In this document: in pieces, positions 36,601-47,725 of the stretch
Numbering within the stretch: position 1 is the stretch's first letter
Layout: every line of letters begins with the position of its first letter
Source: Amphibalanus amphitrite
Taxonomy: Eukaryota > Arthropoda > Thecostraca > Balanomorpha > Balanidae
Assembly (NCBI RefSeq): GCF_019059575.1
Contig: NW_024881620.1
Location: 496,001-560,000, forward strand
Direction: 5' to 3'
Length of the DNA: 64,000 nucleotides
Notes under the pieces: model-generated
Told to the model about the DNA's origin: nothing
The model's database searches: none
The model's input: only the letters and a program-made list of their open reading frames with translations
Program-made: the position numbers and the translations under genes

Positions 36601-39600
36601 TAACATTAGCCCTATGGGCGTTGCATGGAAAGAATGGGACCAAAAGTCGGCAGTGCCCCCCCTTAATTAAAGGTGTTCCGCCGCCACTGCTTGATTTGAC
36701 CCTAAAGGCGTCTTACCAGCAAAAAAATTAAAATCACCTGCGTTATACCTAAATATTTGCCCAAGGGCGCTCTACGCAAGAAACGCCAGCCGGTCAAAAA
36801 ACTGGCGAACGAATACGATCTCTCTAGTGCTTGAATTATATTCAATGAAAATTTCAGGAGACATAAATAATCTTAATCCTTATAGCTAGGCGCTCGGAGC
36901 ATTCGCTAGCATTCCATTGCCAGCTGCATTATCAACGCCACATTTGCATTACTCTGGGTGCATCATAAGCAACAGTAGGTGAACCGGCCACAGCAAAACC
37001 ATGCCTCAATTTCCTTTCCTTCCAAGCTGCCAAGCTAACCGGCCGCCCGGCCCACCACCGCGATATGGAACAACACTGGAGTGCGCCATTTGCCTACGGC
37101 AGTGCCCCACCGCGCCGGGGCTGTTTGACAGGTCACCCGCACCGTGACCTCGCCACCCGCCCCCCCCCCCCTCCCCGCCCACCTCCCCATCGGGCCCAGC
37201 TGGGTAGTGACCTCTCCTTGAATTTGACATGGACTCGACTAAGGCTCAACGCCATCTAGTTACGTCTGGAGATCCTAATAAGATCCACTGTACATATGCT
37301 GTCATTACCTACCTCCATTTGCTTTTGAATGCACATTAGCACTTGCCTCATGTTCGTTTCGTTATGTGCTGTAAGTAATTTATTCATAGAAGCCGATGAA
37401 ACTTTTTTTTCTATTTCTTAGGTACAGCAATCAGTTCGGTCAACTAGATATAGTTACACGTTGCGATTTTTTAAAGCTCATTGGTAAAAAAGACAATACG
37501 GCTTTGGTGTGGTAGATAAAAGGTAAACGACGAACTAATAATGATATGCTGACTGTTGGGTGACCCACTGACCACGTACCCGTCACCTGATGCCGTTCTA
37601 GCGCCTCTCTCAAATCATTATTTCCTATAGCCATATTGATATCGCGGCCAGGGCTCTTTTCGCCTAGATATATACCTAATGTAGGACCATGCGCCCGGTG
37701 ACTGTTCTAAGACACCGCCGACAGGCCACTGTTGGGGTGGGGCGCCCCACGACCCACCGAATACCCGACCGACCGACGGCAGGCGCCACGTAATAAAGCA
37801 GCTCCCTGTTATTGATGACCGCTCCGAGCGCGTTATTGGTGTGTGCTCCGGCATCGGGATCACGGAGCTGGTATAGGTACGGGAGACGCCTCTATCTAAA
37901 CTCGACTGCTCTGATCCCATCACGGCGTAGGGCAGGAACGGGCGTGGTGGATTGACGACCGGGCTATCATGGTGATAGGACGACGGCCAGTCCTCTGGAA
38001 AAGTGCTCTTCTAGACGTTATCTAGCGTGATCTGTCAGGGATATGCTATCTGCTCCCGGTTGGGTGAATGTAAAATCGTCTGTGTAGTCAGCTGCGCGTA
38101 ATCTGCAGCTGATTGTGTTGTCCTAGATCGATTACACTAGCCTAGGCGATCGTTTCACGTTTGCATATCGCCCGTCTGATTATTTGAGACTCGGTCTTTG
38201 TGTATCTGGGCGGCAGTGAAACACAGCTTCAGATCCGCAGGCTCAGATGTTAGACGTGCGTTGTTACCTTTAAACAAAACCCGTTAATTTGAGTTAAAAC
38301 GCGCGTGATTACGGATTGATATGATGGCTCGTGATTACGAACTGAAAGCTTCACAAATGACGCAAAAGTTAATAACAGCTTAAATTCACTGGCTAAAGTT
38401 TCCCTCCCTCCCTCCCCCCCCCCCTCCCATTTACCTACCGAACCAACTTTCGTGACGACTATCGGGGGTGCTAATTACTTCATCGTTAAACACAATTTAC
38501 AATGCCACTCCAATTCTTTCTTTTAGCGAGATCCAGTAACCGATAAAATCAGGTGAAAACTGTCCCCGCATGGGTCCAGCGGTGTCCGCCCACATTGTAG
38601 CCCCACGGACGCCGGCTTATTTGTGGACCAAAGCTCCACATCCCCAGGGGGACCTAGTGCTAATTGGGGCTCTCACCGTGCTCTTAGGTTATTAAAGGGA
38701 AGCCGATCGACGTACTGAGAGGCTTGTCTGAGGCTTGAACCCCGAGTCCCCGGCGTAGGAAGCTGGATGGCGGGATAAAACGGTCGCGCCGGAGATTGTC
38801 TTTGGTGCGCTTCGATCGGCGCCCGTCGGCTATGGCTGCCCAAATCGATTCGCAGCAAACAGCTTGTCCCTGAGCGAGGAGACGGAACTGCATATCAATG
38901 AGCACTGGCTGAAGGGTCGGACGCGAGTTAGCTTGATGGGAAGGATCGGCCCGGAATCTGCAAGGCACGGGCGTAAAAGGGCGCACTTTTATTGCGCGCT
39001 GTTACCTCGCAGAGAAGCGCGCAGATAAACGCTGTGGTTGAGTGGATCAAATTAGCACTGAGGTACTTGAAGTACTAATTACTTCATCGTGAAACATAAG
39101 TTACAAGCTGGCGTGCCAATCCGATTAATATTGATGAATATTTATGGCTTTGCGTCAGGCGTATTTAATGTCTTGTATAAAAATGTGTTTTATCGCTGGG
39201 ATAACAACCATTCAGTTATCAACTGTGTGAATTACGAGGATCGAAATCACGCGTCAATAATATTGATATCCTAATAAGTCATGAGTTTATAGGCCTATTT
39301 TCGGTATACCTACATACTGTTTAGAAGAGGTCATTATGTCGTGAAGTTTTTTAAGTTGTAATAAGGAAATTAAAAGCATTTCTATTCAAACGGTCTTTAT
39401 TTTGCAATGAATTCCCTATATTTTTGTTGCGCAAATACCTATTGGTAGTGGGCAAATTAATTATAAGGCCTGAGCCTCTTTAGGGCCGTGCCTCAAACGA
39501 TCCATGGCTCGTATTCGTTGATGTATATGTTTAATGAAGTGTTAGCACTATGCATTAGCACATGCTTCAGCAGCCCGCTGAACGTCAACGCGAAGTGCTA

Positions 39601-42600
39601 ACAAGTGCGAAGTTTGAGTGGATGTGCAAACCTTGGCTCGACACAATAATGCCACCGCTTTAGGCCAGATGAGGTGCGAAGTTGTGCAGGAATGATTCTG
39701 CTGTCGAACGCTGCGTAAAGTGGACGTGTTTTGCTCAGTCTATAAGGAAAATCAGTTGTGATTGGAACATCACAATCTTACCAGACCCATATTTTCAATC
39801 GAATCACTTTCGCGTAGTCGTTATACCGGTTACAATGTATAAACATGGAGAAACGTAAATGGGTTACCCCTGCCCTTTTCGGTGGAACGGATCCATCTTT
39901 TCCGTCCGTCGGCGTTTCATCAATCAAACGCGATACTACGATCGGCGATACATAAGAAAGGATACTGATTCATCGGTTCGCCACGCGGATATGGTGTTCT
40001 CTCGATGTTGTTTCTTGACGGCTGTCCTGATAGCCTGACAATGTTGTGTCACACATGCTGGCGTTCTGCTGGACCTTTCAATGATCGATGGTGAACACGA
40101 AAGGCGTTCCGTTTTCAACACAGCAAAATCGGTTACATGCGACTATGGTTGGACTACAAATGCGCTGATGGAAGGACCACTCTCTACCTACAGGGCTAAC
40201 ATTCAAATCTGAGCTTTGGTGCGCTGTTCCAGCATCATGACATCTAAAGACGTTAATGCATGACTGTTGCCGACTAAAGTAGCTCCGATCATAATAGCTT
40301 ACTTTCCACGATTAACCTTCGCATTTGAAAGTAAAAGACGACGTAATCGACGCGCAATCTCGCCAGATTTCATCCAGCAATCCGATAGGGTACACAAGTA
40401 GCTTTTCTAAGTTAATCAAAAGTGAGAAGACAAATAGTTGTTAGGTAGGCATTTCAACACCTAACACTTACCTCCTTTCCTATCTGATTGCAGTCCATGG
40501 CAACGTGTCAAGTTTGAGGCGATCCTGTTGTACTTTGAAGCTCTTTCAGAAGCGGAACCTACTGGTCTTGTCACCTACACCAGAAAGGTAAGTACTCGTA
40601 TGTTTCCACCATTTCAGCCTTAGTTACCCGCTCCAGTGCCTACTCTCAGTCATAACCATGTTTTGTTTTTATCTTAATCACTTCAAAAGTTTAAACGTAA
40701 CGTTTGAGCTTTCGTAAATACGTGATCTTGATGCTAATCCTTTTCATCCTTTCATGCAGACAGCAAAATGTACGCTATGCACTATAATGTATCAGCTCAG
40801 TCAGTATCTATATTCGCTGTTGTGTTGGGCAGGTGATGAGCGGCCGCGAGTTCGCCAGTCTGGCCGACTGGCTGGGCTGCTCCAAGCCTCTCTGTCCGGT
40901 GGTGGTTCGCGACACGGGCAGGATAGAGGACGCCGAGCCGGGCCTCAGTCAGGTCTGCTTCCTCAGCCCGCAGCCGGGCGGCGACACGCTCAGAGACGGA
41001 AGGTCACAGGTCAGTATTGGGTTAGATGGGGTCAAACACAGGTTAGTTGTAAATCAGATGATGGTCAGAAAGGTCGAAGGTCAGTTGAGCTCAGCTGAGG
41101 GGTTTCCTGAATGGGGGGCATCTATGCGAAAGATTGTGTATGCTGTAATATAAGCAATGTTTGTTGTTGTTTATCTTTTACGTTCTATCCACACCAGCTA
41201 CCGTGTTTAGTAGACCGCGCCTCGCGGCTCATCTTTAGCTGCACAGACTCAGAAATTTCTATTTGCTGAAGCGATTGGTCTGCATTGCTTCTTCGCTGAC
41301 ATAACACACCGCTATCCATCCGTCTACCCATCAACCATACCGTGCTATCTTTTGACAAAGTCTGTTCGTGGAACATCACTTGTAAGACGGATTAGCCGTC
41401 GGTAATCTGGTGATTATGGGATCGGATGACCGGCCACCGCGGCATCGCTCCGGCCACCGGTGAAGAACCGATGGCTCATTCTGTCACCTAACCGTGTTAT
41501 TGTCGGAAAATGACGCGATCTGAGTGAGATGGAATAAGATTGATGACGTAGAAAGGTCGGAAGAGGTGAAGATATCCGGCAGGAGGGGCGGGTGGCTTGA
41601 GTGAGTGCTGGCTTCGTTGGAGATCTTCGTTGACAACTGAATAGTGCTGGCGGGCAACCATCAAACTTGATGATCGGGTGCTTGGTAGGGTTATATCTTC
41701 GACACGGTCGAAATACTCTGAACTTCTATTCCGCCTGTTTTCCCCGTTCTCAGGAGTCTCTGAGCCACGCCAGTCACCCGGAGCTGCTGGCGTCGGCCAT
41801 CTTCCAGGAGAGACTCGAGGATAACGAGTCGCTGGCGGTGTCGGGCTGTGTCCGGTCCTGTCAGATGGCGGTGAATTCCTCCGGGGCGCCGCATCTCACC
41901 CGACTGACGGTAGGTGGCAGCAGCTGTCACACCGGGACTCGTACACTAAAAATTACGAGCATTGTAAGGGTAAATGTTCCATGAAAAACAAATGCTTTGA
42001 TTTAAGTTGAAAAAAAATACTTAACCCTTGTGTGTAACCCTTGTGTCTCTTACTATACCAGCAGCTTATAATTTGCCGACGGTGTTTCTCCTTGCTCAAG
42101 TATGTAACTAGCTCCCGTTTCTGTCACCAGGCGTCAGCACGGAGCGCCTCAGCCAACGGCCAAATCTGCTGTGTTGACGCCGAGAGTTACACCACTCTGC
42201 CCGCCGCTCAGTACGACGAGGACGCCATCCTGCGGGAGCTCAACAAGGCCTACCTGGGCTTCCAGCAGCCGAAGGTGACCAAGAGGCTGAGCCCGATCGG
42301 AGAGTCGAACGGCCCCAGCCGGCATGTGTCGGTTTCTCCCGCCCTCAGTGAGGTCGGAGAGTCCCCGGAGCTGGTCAACGGCGGTGCGAGGGGCCTCCAC
42401 AACAGTCGGACGTCTCACGGAGTACCCATGTCCCCGCTGGCCGCCCCGCCACCGGAGGTACAGCCCTCGTCACAGCCGCAGTGTGAGGAGCCGGGGAGCT
42501 GCGGCGTCCCGCTCCGCCGACCGGCGACCATCGGAGGGCCGACCACAGAGCCCCCTGCTGAGGGGTCACCGGGCGGATCAGGAGGCGCCACCAGACAGAG

Positions 42601-44045
42601 CGTGCTCCGACTCATCGGACAGATGCAGCGCTCCATTGAGCGTGAGCTGGGTCAGCTGGGACAGCAGGCCAACTCACAGATCGTGTCACAAATCATGTCC
42701 CGGATTCGGACGATAGAACGCAGTCAGTTGGTGAGACTTCTGAGTGCAGATACACCCGCCCAGCCTGCTGCAGCAGTGGGTGAACTCCCGAACTGCGATG
42801 AGGACGCTCTGTTGACTGTCTGCGAGGCGCTGATGGCCGATCAGGTACCGCTAGAGCCTCTGGACGGCGACTACTTCGAGTGGAAGCTGGAGGAGCTAGC
42901 ACAGGAGCGGTGCGCGGAGCTGCCTGGGCCCGGAGCCGGGAGCCGAGCGGAGCAGGGAGGGGAGCCGGAGCAGACGGAGCCGGGAGCGGACGTTCGGGGG
43001 GCCCGCGGCAGGACGGCCTCGGTTGATACGGATGCGTTCTTCAGTGCCTGCAGCAGTGTGGATGACAGCTGTTCACAAGGTGAGACTGAGAGCGGCTTGG
43101 CTTTGAATACAGACGGCTTAGGCTGCCGAAGCACCATAAGCAATATTATTCGGTTCGGTCTCAATCGGTTAGTTGTTTTGTGTTCAGTTTCAGTAACATA
43201 CCTAACTAACAGTAATGCAATATTGCATGCACATTTTATGTGTGCTTAGTTCTGACCACACATAATCAGTCAATTGAAGATTTGATGGATATTGGTTAGA
43301 GAGCCGAGTTGTGATTCGTAGCCGTAGGTAGGTGTGAGCCGTAGGTGTGATCCTTCCATGAGATATGCGATGCTGAGCTACAAATGAGTCTAAGCCTCCG
43401 TATTATTCACCTCCACACTCCCCCTCTGACAGACGGCCGGAGCGCGGACAGCGGCTGGAGCGGCTCGCCGCCGCGGTACCGACGCTCCGTGTCGCCCGGC
43501 CGACCTCATCCAGGCCCCCCACGGCGCCGCAGCACCTTCCGGGACCGGCTCGAGGAGGCCAACCGGCGCGCCGAGCGGGAGGAGCTGGCCGACAGCCGCG
43601 ACTCCACAGAGGACGAGCACACGGTGGCCACCGCCGTCCGGCCCGCAGCGGCCGCCGTCAGCGTCATCCGAGCCAACCCGGCCGTCACCGCGGCGGCGGC
43701 CGCCGCCGGCCGCGCCGCCACCGCCGCCGATGACGGCGATGACGGAAAGATGAGGTGAGGACGGACGATGGGAGTGCGGGGATGGGATTGGAAGAGGGAC
43801 TGGTTTATTAGGGTGTGTCTGGTATGTGTTGGAGTGGATTGTTTACGCGTGGTGATGGGTTAGGCAATTTATGGGCGCGTTAAGCATTCTTAATAAAAGT
43901 TACGAATTAACCGTGTTCAAATCATTCCGGAGACCTGTAAGCTGCTATTCTGAGCTCTGATGATCAGCGTTGATGAACGTTCAGATCCGGCATACAAACC
44001 GTCACCGATTTCATTTACGTTATCTGCCGTCGCCTGACACCCTCC

Positions 44046-44117
<72 letters not shown>

Positions 44118-47100
44118 CCCAGCCGCGCTGGTTCGTCGGTCGGTGAGGACCTGGACGAGGTCGCCGATCAGCTCACCAACGGCCGGCGCTGGGCCAGCCG
44201 ACTCCGCGGCAAGAGCCGCAGCCTCACCGGCAACAGCTCCCGACTGAGCTTCAGCTCAGACTTCAGCTCCGGTGCGTAACACTTTACCGAGAATTCAAAA
44301 GTAATCAAGCTATTGTCATGATTCTACCAAATATTTCACGTATTGTATGCCCTAACCTTGATCACTGCTCAAGTCATCTGGGTCGCAGGAGAGTGGAGAA
44401 CCCGATGGTTCATGAAAAGTAATAGCATGACCGACAACAGTGCTCTAACCGTGTCCCCGTGTCCCTGCGCCTCTCGTCAGACGTGGAGGAGCTGTGTGAC
44501 AAATTTGGCCACTGGCTGGAGGAGCCCGGGGCCGAGCTGGGACCACGAGACTTGGCCGTCATGCGGGTCACCCAGCGCATGCTCAAGAGGACGCTGTCGG
44601 ACACATTTGCCGGCAGCGTGATGGACATGGAGCAACTGGATACGGCGTGTCACATCCCCAGCGCCAGCGGACTCAGTCACAGTCAGTACCTGAGTCAGTC
44701 ACAGTCAGTACCTGAGTCAGTCACAGTCAGTACCTGAGTCAGTCACAAGTAGTACCGGACTCAGTCACATCCCCAGTGCCAGTGGACTCAGTCACAGTCA
44801 GTGCTCACAGTCACAGTCAGTATCGGACTCAGTCATATCCCCAGCGCCAGCGGACTCAGTCACAGTCAGTATCGGACCCAGTAACTGTCATTGGGTACCT
44901 GAGTAGTAGGTGCCTGCGTCAGTCATGATTCACTAATTGCAGTCAGTCACTATCTCAGTGATAAATGGCATCAGTCACATTCGTTACGTGGATCAGCCAC
45001 AAGTCACTAGTCAATCACAGTCAGTACCATAACGATAAGTGGGATTATGTGCTCAGTCCCCATGTCCTCGATATGTCCTGGGCTTGGTCTGTTCGTGTTG
45101 GGACTATCATGGTACCCGAAGTCGATATCGTGCCCATGAGTGAGCATTGAGTGCTTACTACTATATTTCCTCCCATAGGATTGGAGTCTGACGCCCGACA
45201 GCGGAAGCGCGCCTGTGCCCGATCTCTGAGCCTCTCCGATCAGTGGGCGAGGGAGAGGCTCGCCCTGGAGGTGGCCAGGAAACTGGTAGAGCCCTCGCCT
45301 GACCAGGTACGCTGAGGACCGATCTGCCAGGGGTAGGAGTGCCACTAACCCGACCGATCGCCGGACGAGCGGCCGAGTGGTGTGCCGTGTGCGTGGAACT
45401 AATGAGTTATTACACTGCATACGATACCATCTTGTTATAGGCATTTATTTAAATGTCAACGCAACAATCACGCTGTTGGACGGTTACTTATTACACGCAT
45501 CGTTCACCCTAGCTATTCAGAGTGATTAAACGCTGTCCAGTGATGGCAATGCCATTTGTTGAGCCTCGTTTGTGACCCCTGCATTATTGTTTGACCTAGC
45601 TGAACTAGCGTTTGCTGTGTGCTCGGTGCAACGTGTGTGGCTGTACGTACCTCTCCCGTGTCTCGTCACTAACCGACCCCCGGGCACGGCCGACCCGTGC
45701 CCCAGCCCTCTGCTCCCGTCTGCGCCAAGCCCAGCTCCAGCTCCGTGGTGGAACTCCTCGAGGCCGCACACGCCGCCACCCTGCGCCAGGAGCGGCTCTG
45801 CCCTGCCATCTACCGGTACTCGGAGGAATTAGCCAGCCGCCTGGTTCCCGAATGTGTCCACGAGAGCGCCTTGCTGCTGCGATTTCACCTTGCCAAACAC
45901 CGGCGCGCCTATCGCAAGATATCAGCTCGACCGGAGCGGAAGCTGACCGAGTTTCCGCGGCGGCCGGCGGCGGCGCCACCGTCGCCGCCTCCCGCTCCGC
46001 CGCCCACCGGGCCTCTCCCGCTGGACGAGGCCACTGTGGAGGGATTCAGCTGGACCCTGGTAGAGCGGCTGCTGGAGGAGACGATCCGCCAGCTGCCCAG
46101 CCCCCGCCGGCAGCTGCTGAAGCGGCTCATCAGCGGCAGAGCCGTCTCTCTCGACCGTAAGAAGGGCATTCTGAAGAAGCCGCGCTCGGCGGTGCCGCGG
46201 AGTCGGAGCAGCACCTCCGATCGGCCGCCGCCGCTTCAGGGGAGTCCCGAGGGTGTCCCCAGCAGCGGGCTGCCTAGCCAGACGGGCCGGCCGGAGGCGC
46301 AGCGCCGCAAGAGCCGGCGGGAGAGCTTTCTGGAGGTGGGTGGGCGATTCAGTCCTGCACCGGTCAGTGAACGGTCGACCGTTAGCCCGCGGTTGAAAGG
46401 GGCGTATTGGTGAGGCTGTGTGGTCTAATAGAGCATCTAACAAACTAATGTGTAGAACTTTCTAACTAACGATTTACCGATGTTGTATTGCATCATGTAA
46501 AGCATGCTTGCGATTCGTGTCCCACATGTTCTATGTTGTATCGTAATTCGTAATGGAATTCACAAATTAGTGTTTTCTCTGCTAATGACGTGTCAAAGAA
46601 GGTCATGTCACTGAATGCCATTGTCGTTATTGATAAAACAGATTTGATGTGCATTATACACCCAATTTACATCACAAACCCTCGTGATCTCCCCCTGACC
46701 GGCCCTCCTCTGGCCCGCTCAGTCTCGGGCCGCCGCCGCGGCCGCCGCCGCCTCCGCCGGCGGTGCCGCCGCGGAGGACACCGTCGAGCCGCCCGACTCC
46801 GGCCGGCCGGCGGTCACGGGCAACTGGGGCTGCGGCCGGCGCCACGGCGGCGACCCCCAGCTGAAGGCGGCGCTCCAGTGGCTGGGAGCCAGCCGCGCCG
46901 AGCTGCCCTGTCTCATCTACTACACCTGCGGCAACGCGGCCGTGCAGACGGTACGGACTCGTATGGATAGAGGAAAGGGGAGAGAATCTGTGTCTGAGGT
47001 CCGGAGGGCAAAATATGGTGGGCCGAGAATCGCCAATGCAATGGGTCGAAACTTACTTGGGGTTGCCTGAGTACACACTGATTGTTGCTGACCACTGGCC

Positions 47101-47725
47101 AGTCACTGCTCGCTTTGACTGACTAAATCGGTCATCTCCCCCGCCCCCACCCCCTCAGTTCCTATGGGTGTGCACTGTGCAGTACCGGTCACCGACCGAC
47201 ACTGGACGGTCGCGGAGCTGTCTGTCTCCCTCCTGTGTGTGCACTGTACGCTGGGGATCTAACTGTACCCTCCGCCCCTCCCCACAGCTCCAGTGGGTGT
47301 GCAGTACGGTCACCGACCGACACTGGACGGTCGGGGAGCTGGCCGCAGCCGTCCTGTCCCACTGCCACCGCAGACTGGAGGCGGCCAAACGCAGCGCCAG
47401 CAGGCAAAGAACAGGTGAGCATTCAACTACTGGCGGTCGCTCAGACCGGTCAATAATGGTAATGACTAAAAGATGTCGTGTACTGCAATGATAGTCCTTT
47501 GACCTAGGATTCTTAAGTTTCTTCAGACTGACACAGTTACGCCTACGCTATGCACCGCGAGAACACTGTAAGCGCCGTTTCATGTTGTTTCATGGGCGAT
47601 ACATAAGTGTTTTTGCTCTTCTTTCAGTGGCCACTCCTGGGGACCTGTTTGAGGACCTGCTGCGCTCGGAAGTGCCGCCAACAGCGGAGGCCACCTTCAA
47701 AACCCGCATACCTTCCCTCGACTGA
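33638..47725 (+). CDS. PARG-family macrodomain protein, catalytically degenerate, with a ~778-residue insertion (5' end not found)
   Basis: Thirteen exons join with consistent phases: 33638-33779, 40494-40587, 40833-41009, 41754-41909, 42131-43079, 43433-43754, 44123-44271, 44481-44681, 45179-45306, 45706-46335, 46723-46950, 47288-47414, 47628-47725 (stop TGA 47723-47725). The visible product has 1132 residues. PARG cleaves ADP-ribose polymers, and the fold is seen here in order: FIASLVANCFFSTFPKR, the PTGLVTYTRK segment, GRIEDAEPGLSQV, HPELLASAIFQERLEDNESL, QYDEDAILRELNKAYLGF (near residue 225) and VTGNWGCG (1013). The catalytic QEE is QES (137-139) and GGG is GGD (127-129), so I infer no hydrolase activity. 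Residues 235-1012 are an insertion with no match I recognise. A possible poly(A) signal AATAAA is at 48493. Catalytic loss could be lineage-specific; the 5' exons are missing from this model. Confidence 0.85.
35025..35115 (-). mobile_element. tRNA-like SINE fragment
   Basis: On the minus strand a B-box-like GAGTTCGAGCC sits about 45 bases downstream of an A-box-like TAGCGTTGAGG, followed by CCACTCCCGGG. The arms do not fold as a proper tRNA. This layout is typical of tRNA-derived SINE heads. Confidence 0.5.
35202..35305 (+). mobile_element. tRNA-derived SINE head
   Basis: An intact A box (TAGCTCGGTCGG) and D-arm (AGCTCGGTCGGTAGAGC) are followed about 65 bases later by a B box (GGGTTCGAAAC). 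The region between is too long and the T stem does not pair, so it is not a functional tRNA gene. It lies about 90 bases from the opposite-strand tRNA-like fragment. Confidence 0.6.
35480..36175. mobile_element. ~670-bp interspersed repeat, copy 1
   Basis: This is a near-identical relative of 51891-52575. After a shared short lead (CGCCTTTTGGGGCGA) it has TAACGGAGCGAGCGAG at 35501 and ends TCGCTCGCTCCGTAA at 36175, so TTACGGAGCGAGCGA-type ends are inverted. Inside, a module with TGACTTGTGCACGGCACCCT and TCTCGAGATCTGG occurs twice, with CACGTG palindromes. A CCGGCC tract at about 36081-36113 is longer than in copy 2. Short open frames in it are not maintained between modules, so it is non-coding. 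Confidence 0.85.
36526..36697. mobile_element. 156-bp hAT-type MITE with 8-bp duplication
   Basis: The element 36534-36689 is flanked by CTTGATTT on both sides (36526-36533 and 36690-36697). Its ends are inverted: CATGTGGTGGCGGAAC on the left, and CAGTGGCGGCGGAAC read from the right. An 8-bp target duplication and CAGTGG-type ends are typical of the hAT superfamily. It has no coding capacity. Confidence 0.85.
40833..41909 (+). other. PARG signature-loop exons with altered catalytic residues
   Basis: Exon 40833-41009 ends GGDTLRDGRSQ and exon 41754-41909 opens ESLSHASHPELL. In active PARG this region reads GGG, seven residues, then QEE; the human catalytic glutamate is E756. The seven-residue spacing is kept here, but the third Gly is Asp and the second Glu is Ser. 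The preceding FAN motif is FLS. The donor CAG|gtcagt and acceptor ttctcag are both good, and the phase-0 junction falls between Q and E, so the change is not caused by a misplaced splice site. The intron (41010-41753) shows no other feature. Confidence 0.8.
44054..44114. repeat. (CT)n microsatellite at a 3' splice site
   Basis: About 30 CT dinucleotides end less than 10 bases from the acceptor cgtccccag at 44122, so they form the polypyrimidine tract of the PARG-like exon 44123-44271. Confidence 0.95.
44641..44960 (+). repeat. Degenerate tandem repeat copying an exon end and its splice donor
   Basis: The 3' end of PARG-like exon 44481-44681 (CCCCAGCGCCAGCGGACTCA, then GTCACA|GTCAGT) recurs in the following intron at 44766-44801 and 44835-44870. 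The copies are embedded in short repeats of GTCAGTACCTGAGTCA and CAGTCA. Each copy keeps the GTCAGT donor. Confidence 0.85.
47151..47235 (+). pseudogene. Frameshifted duplicate of PARG-like exon 47288-47414
   Basis: An acceptor-like pyrimidine tract ending ctcag (47158) leads into sequence nearly identical to the start of the next exon, sharing GGTCACCGACCGACACTGGA and CGGTC-GGAGCTG. Compared with that exon it has about eight extra bases (CACTGTG-type and one C), which break the frame. No donor matches the real exon's end. I read it as a decayed tandem exon copy; a rare alternative exon is possible. Confidence 0.7.

Larger units (their letters stand above)
33780..40493 (+). other. Large intron of the PARG-like gene
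   Basis: The 6.7-kb intron holds a pyrimidine repeat based on TCTATTTT (about 33982-34068), a GC-rich patch at 34320-34560, two tRNA-like elements, a ~670-bp interspersed repeat and a 156-bp hAT-type MITE, described separately. The remainder is AT-rich with no coding signal. Confidence 0.6.
42266..46812 (+). other. Coding insertion inside the PARG macrodomain (~778 codons over seven exons)
   Basis: Between ELNKAYLGFQ and VTGNWGCG, active PARG has about 15 residues; here seven exons contribute about 778. The content alternates between disordered Pro/Ser/Ala/Arg-rich stretches and predicted amphipathic helices: LRLIGQMQRSIERELGQL, DEDALLTVCEALMADQ, VEELCDKFGHWLEE, SVVELLEAAHAATLRQ and FSWTLVERLLEETIRQL. 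Basic RRxS-type sites (RRRSTF, RRKS, RRES) could be phosphorylated by basophilic kinases. I recognise no named domain. Alanine tracts occur near 43690-43725 and 46731-46760. Confidence 0.8.
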
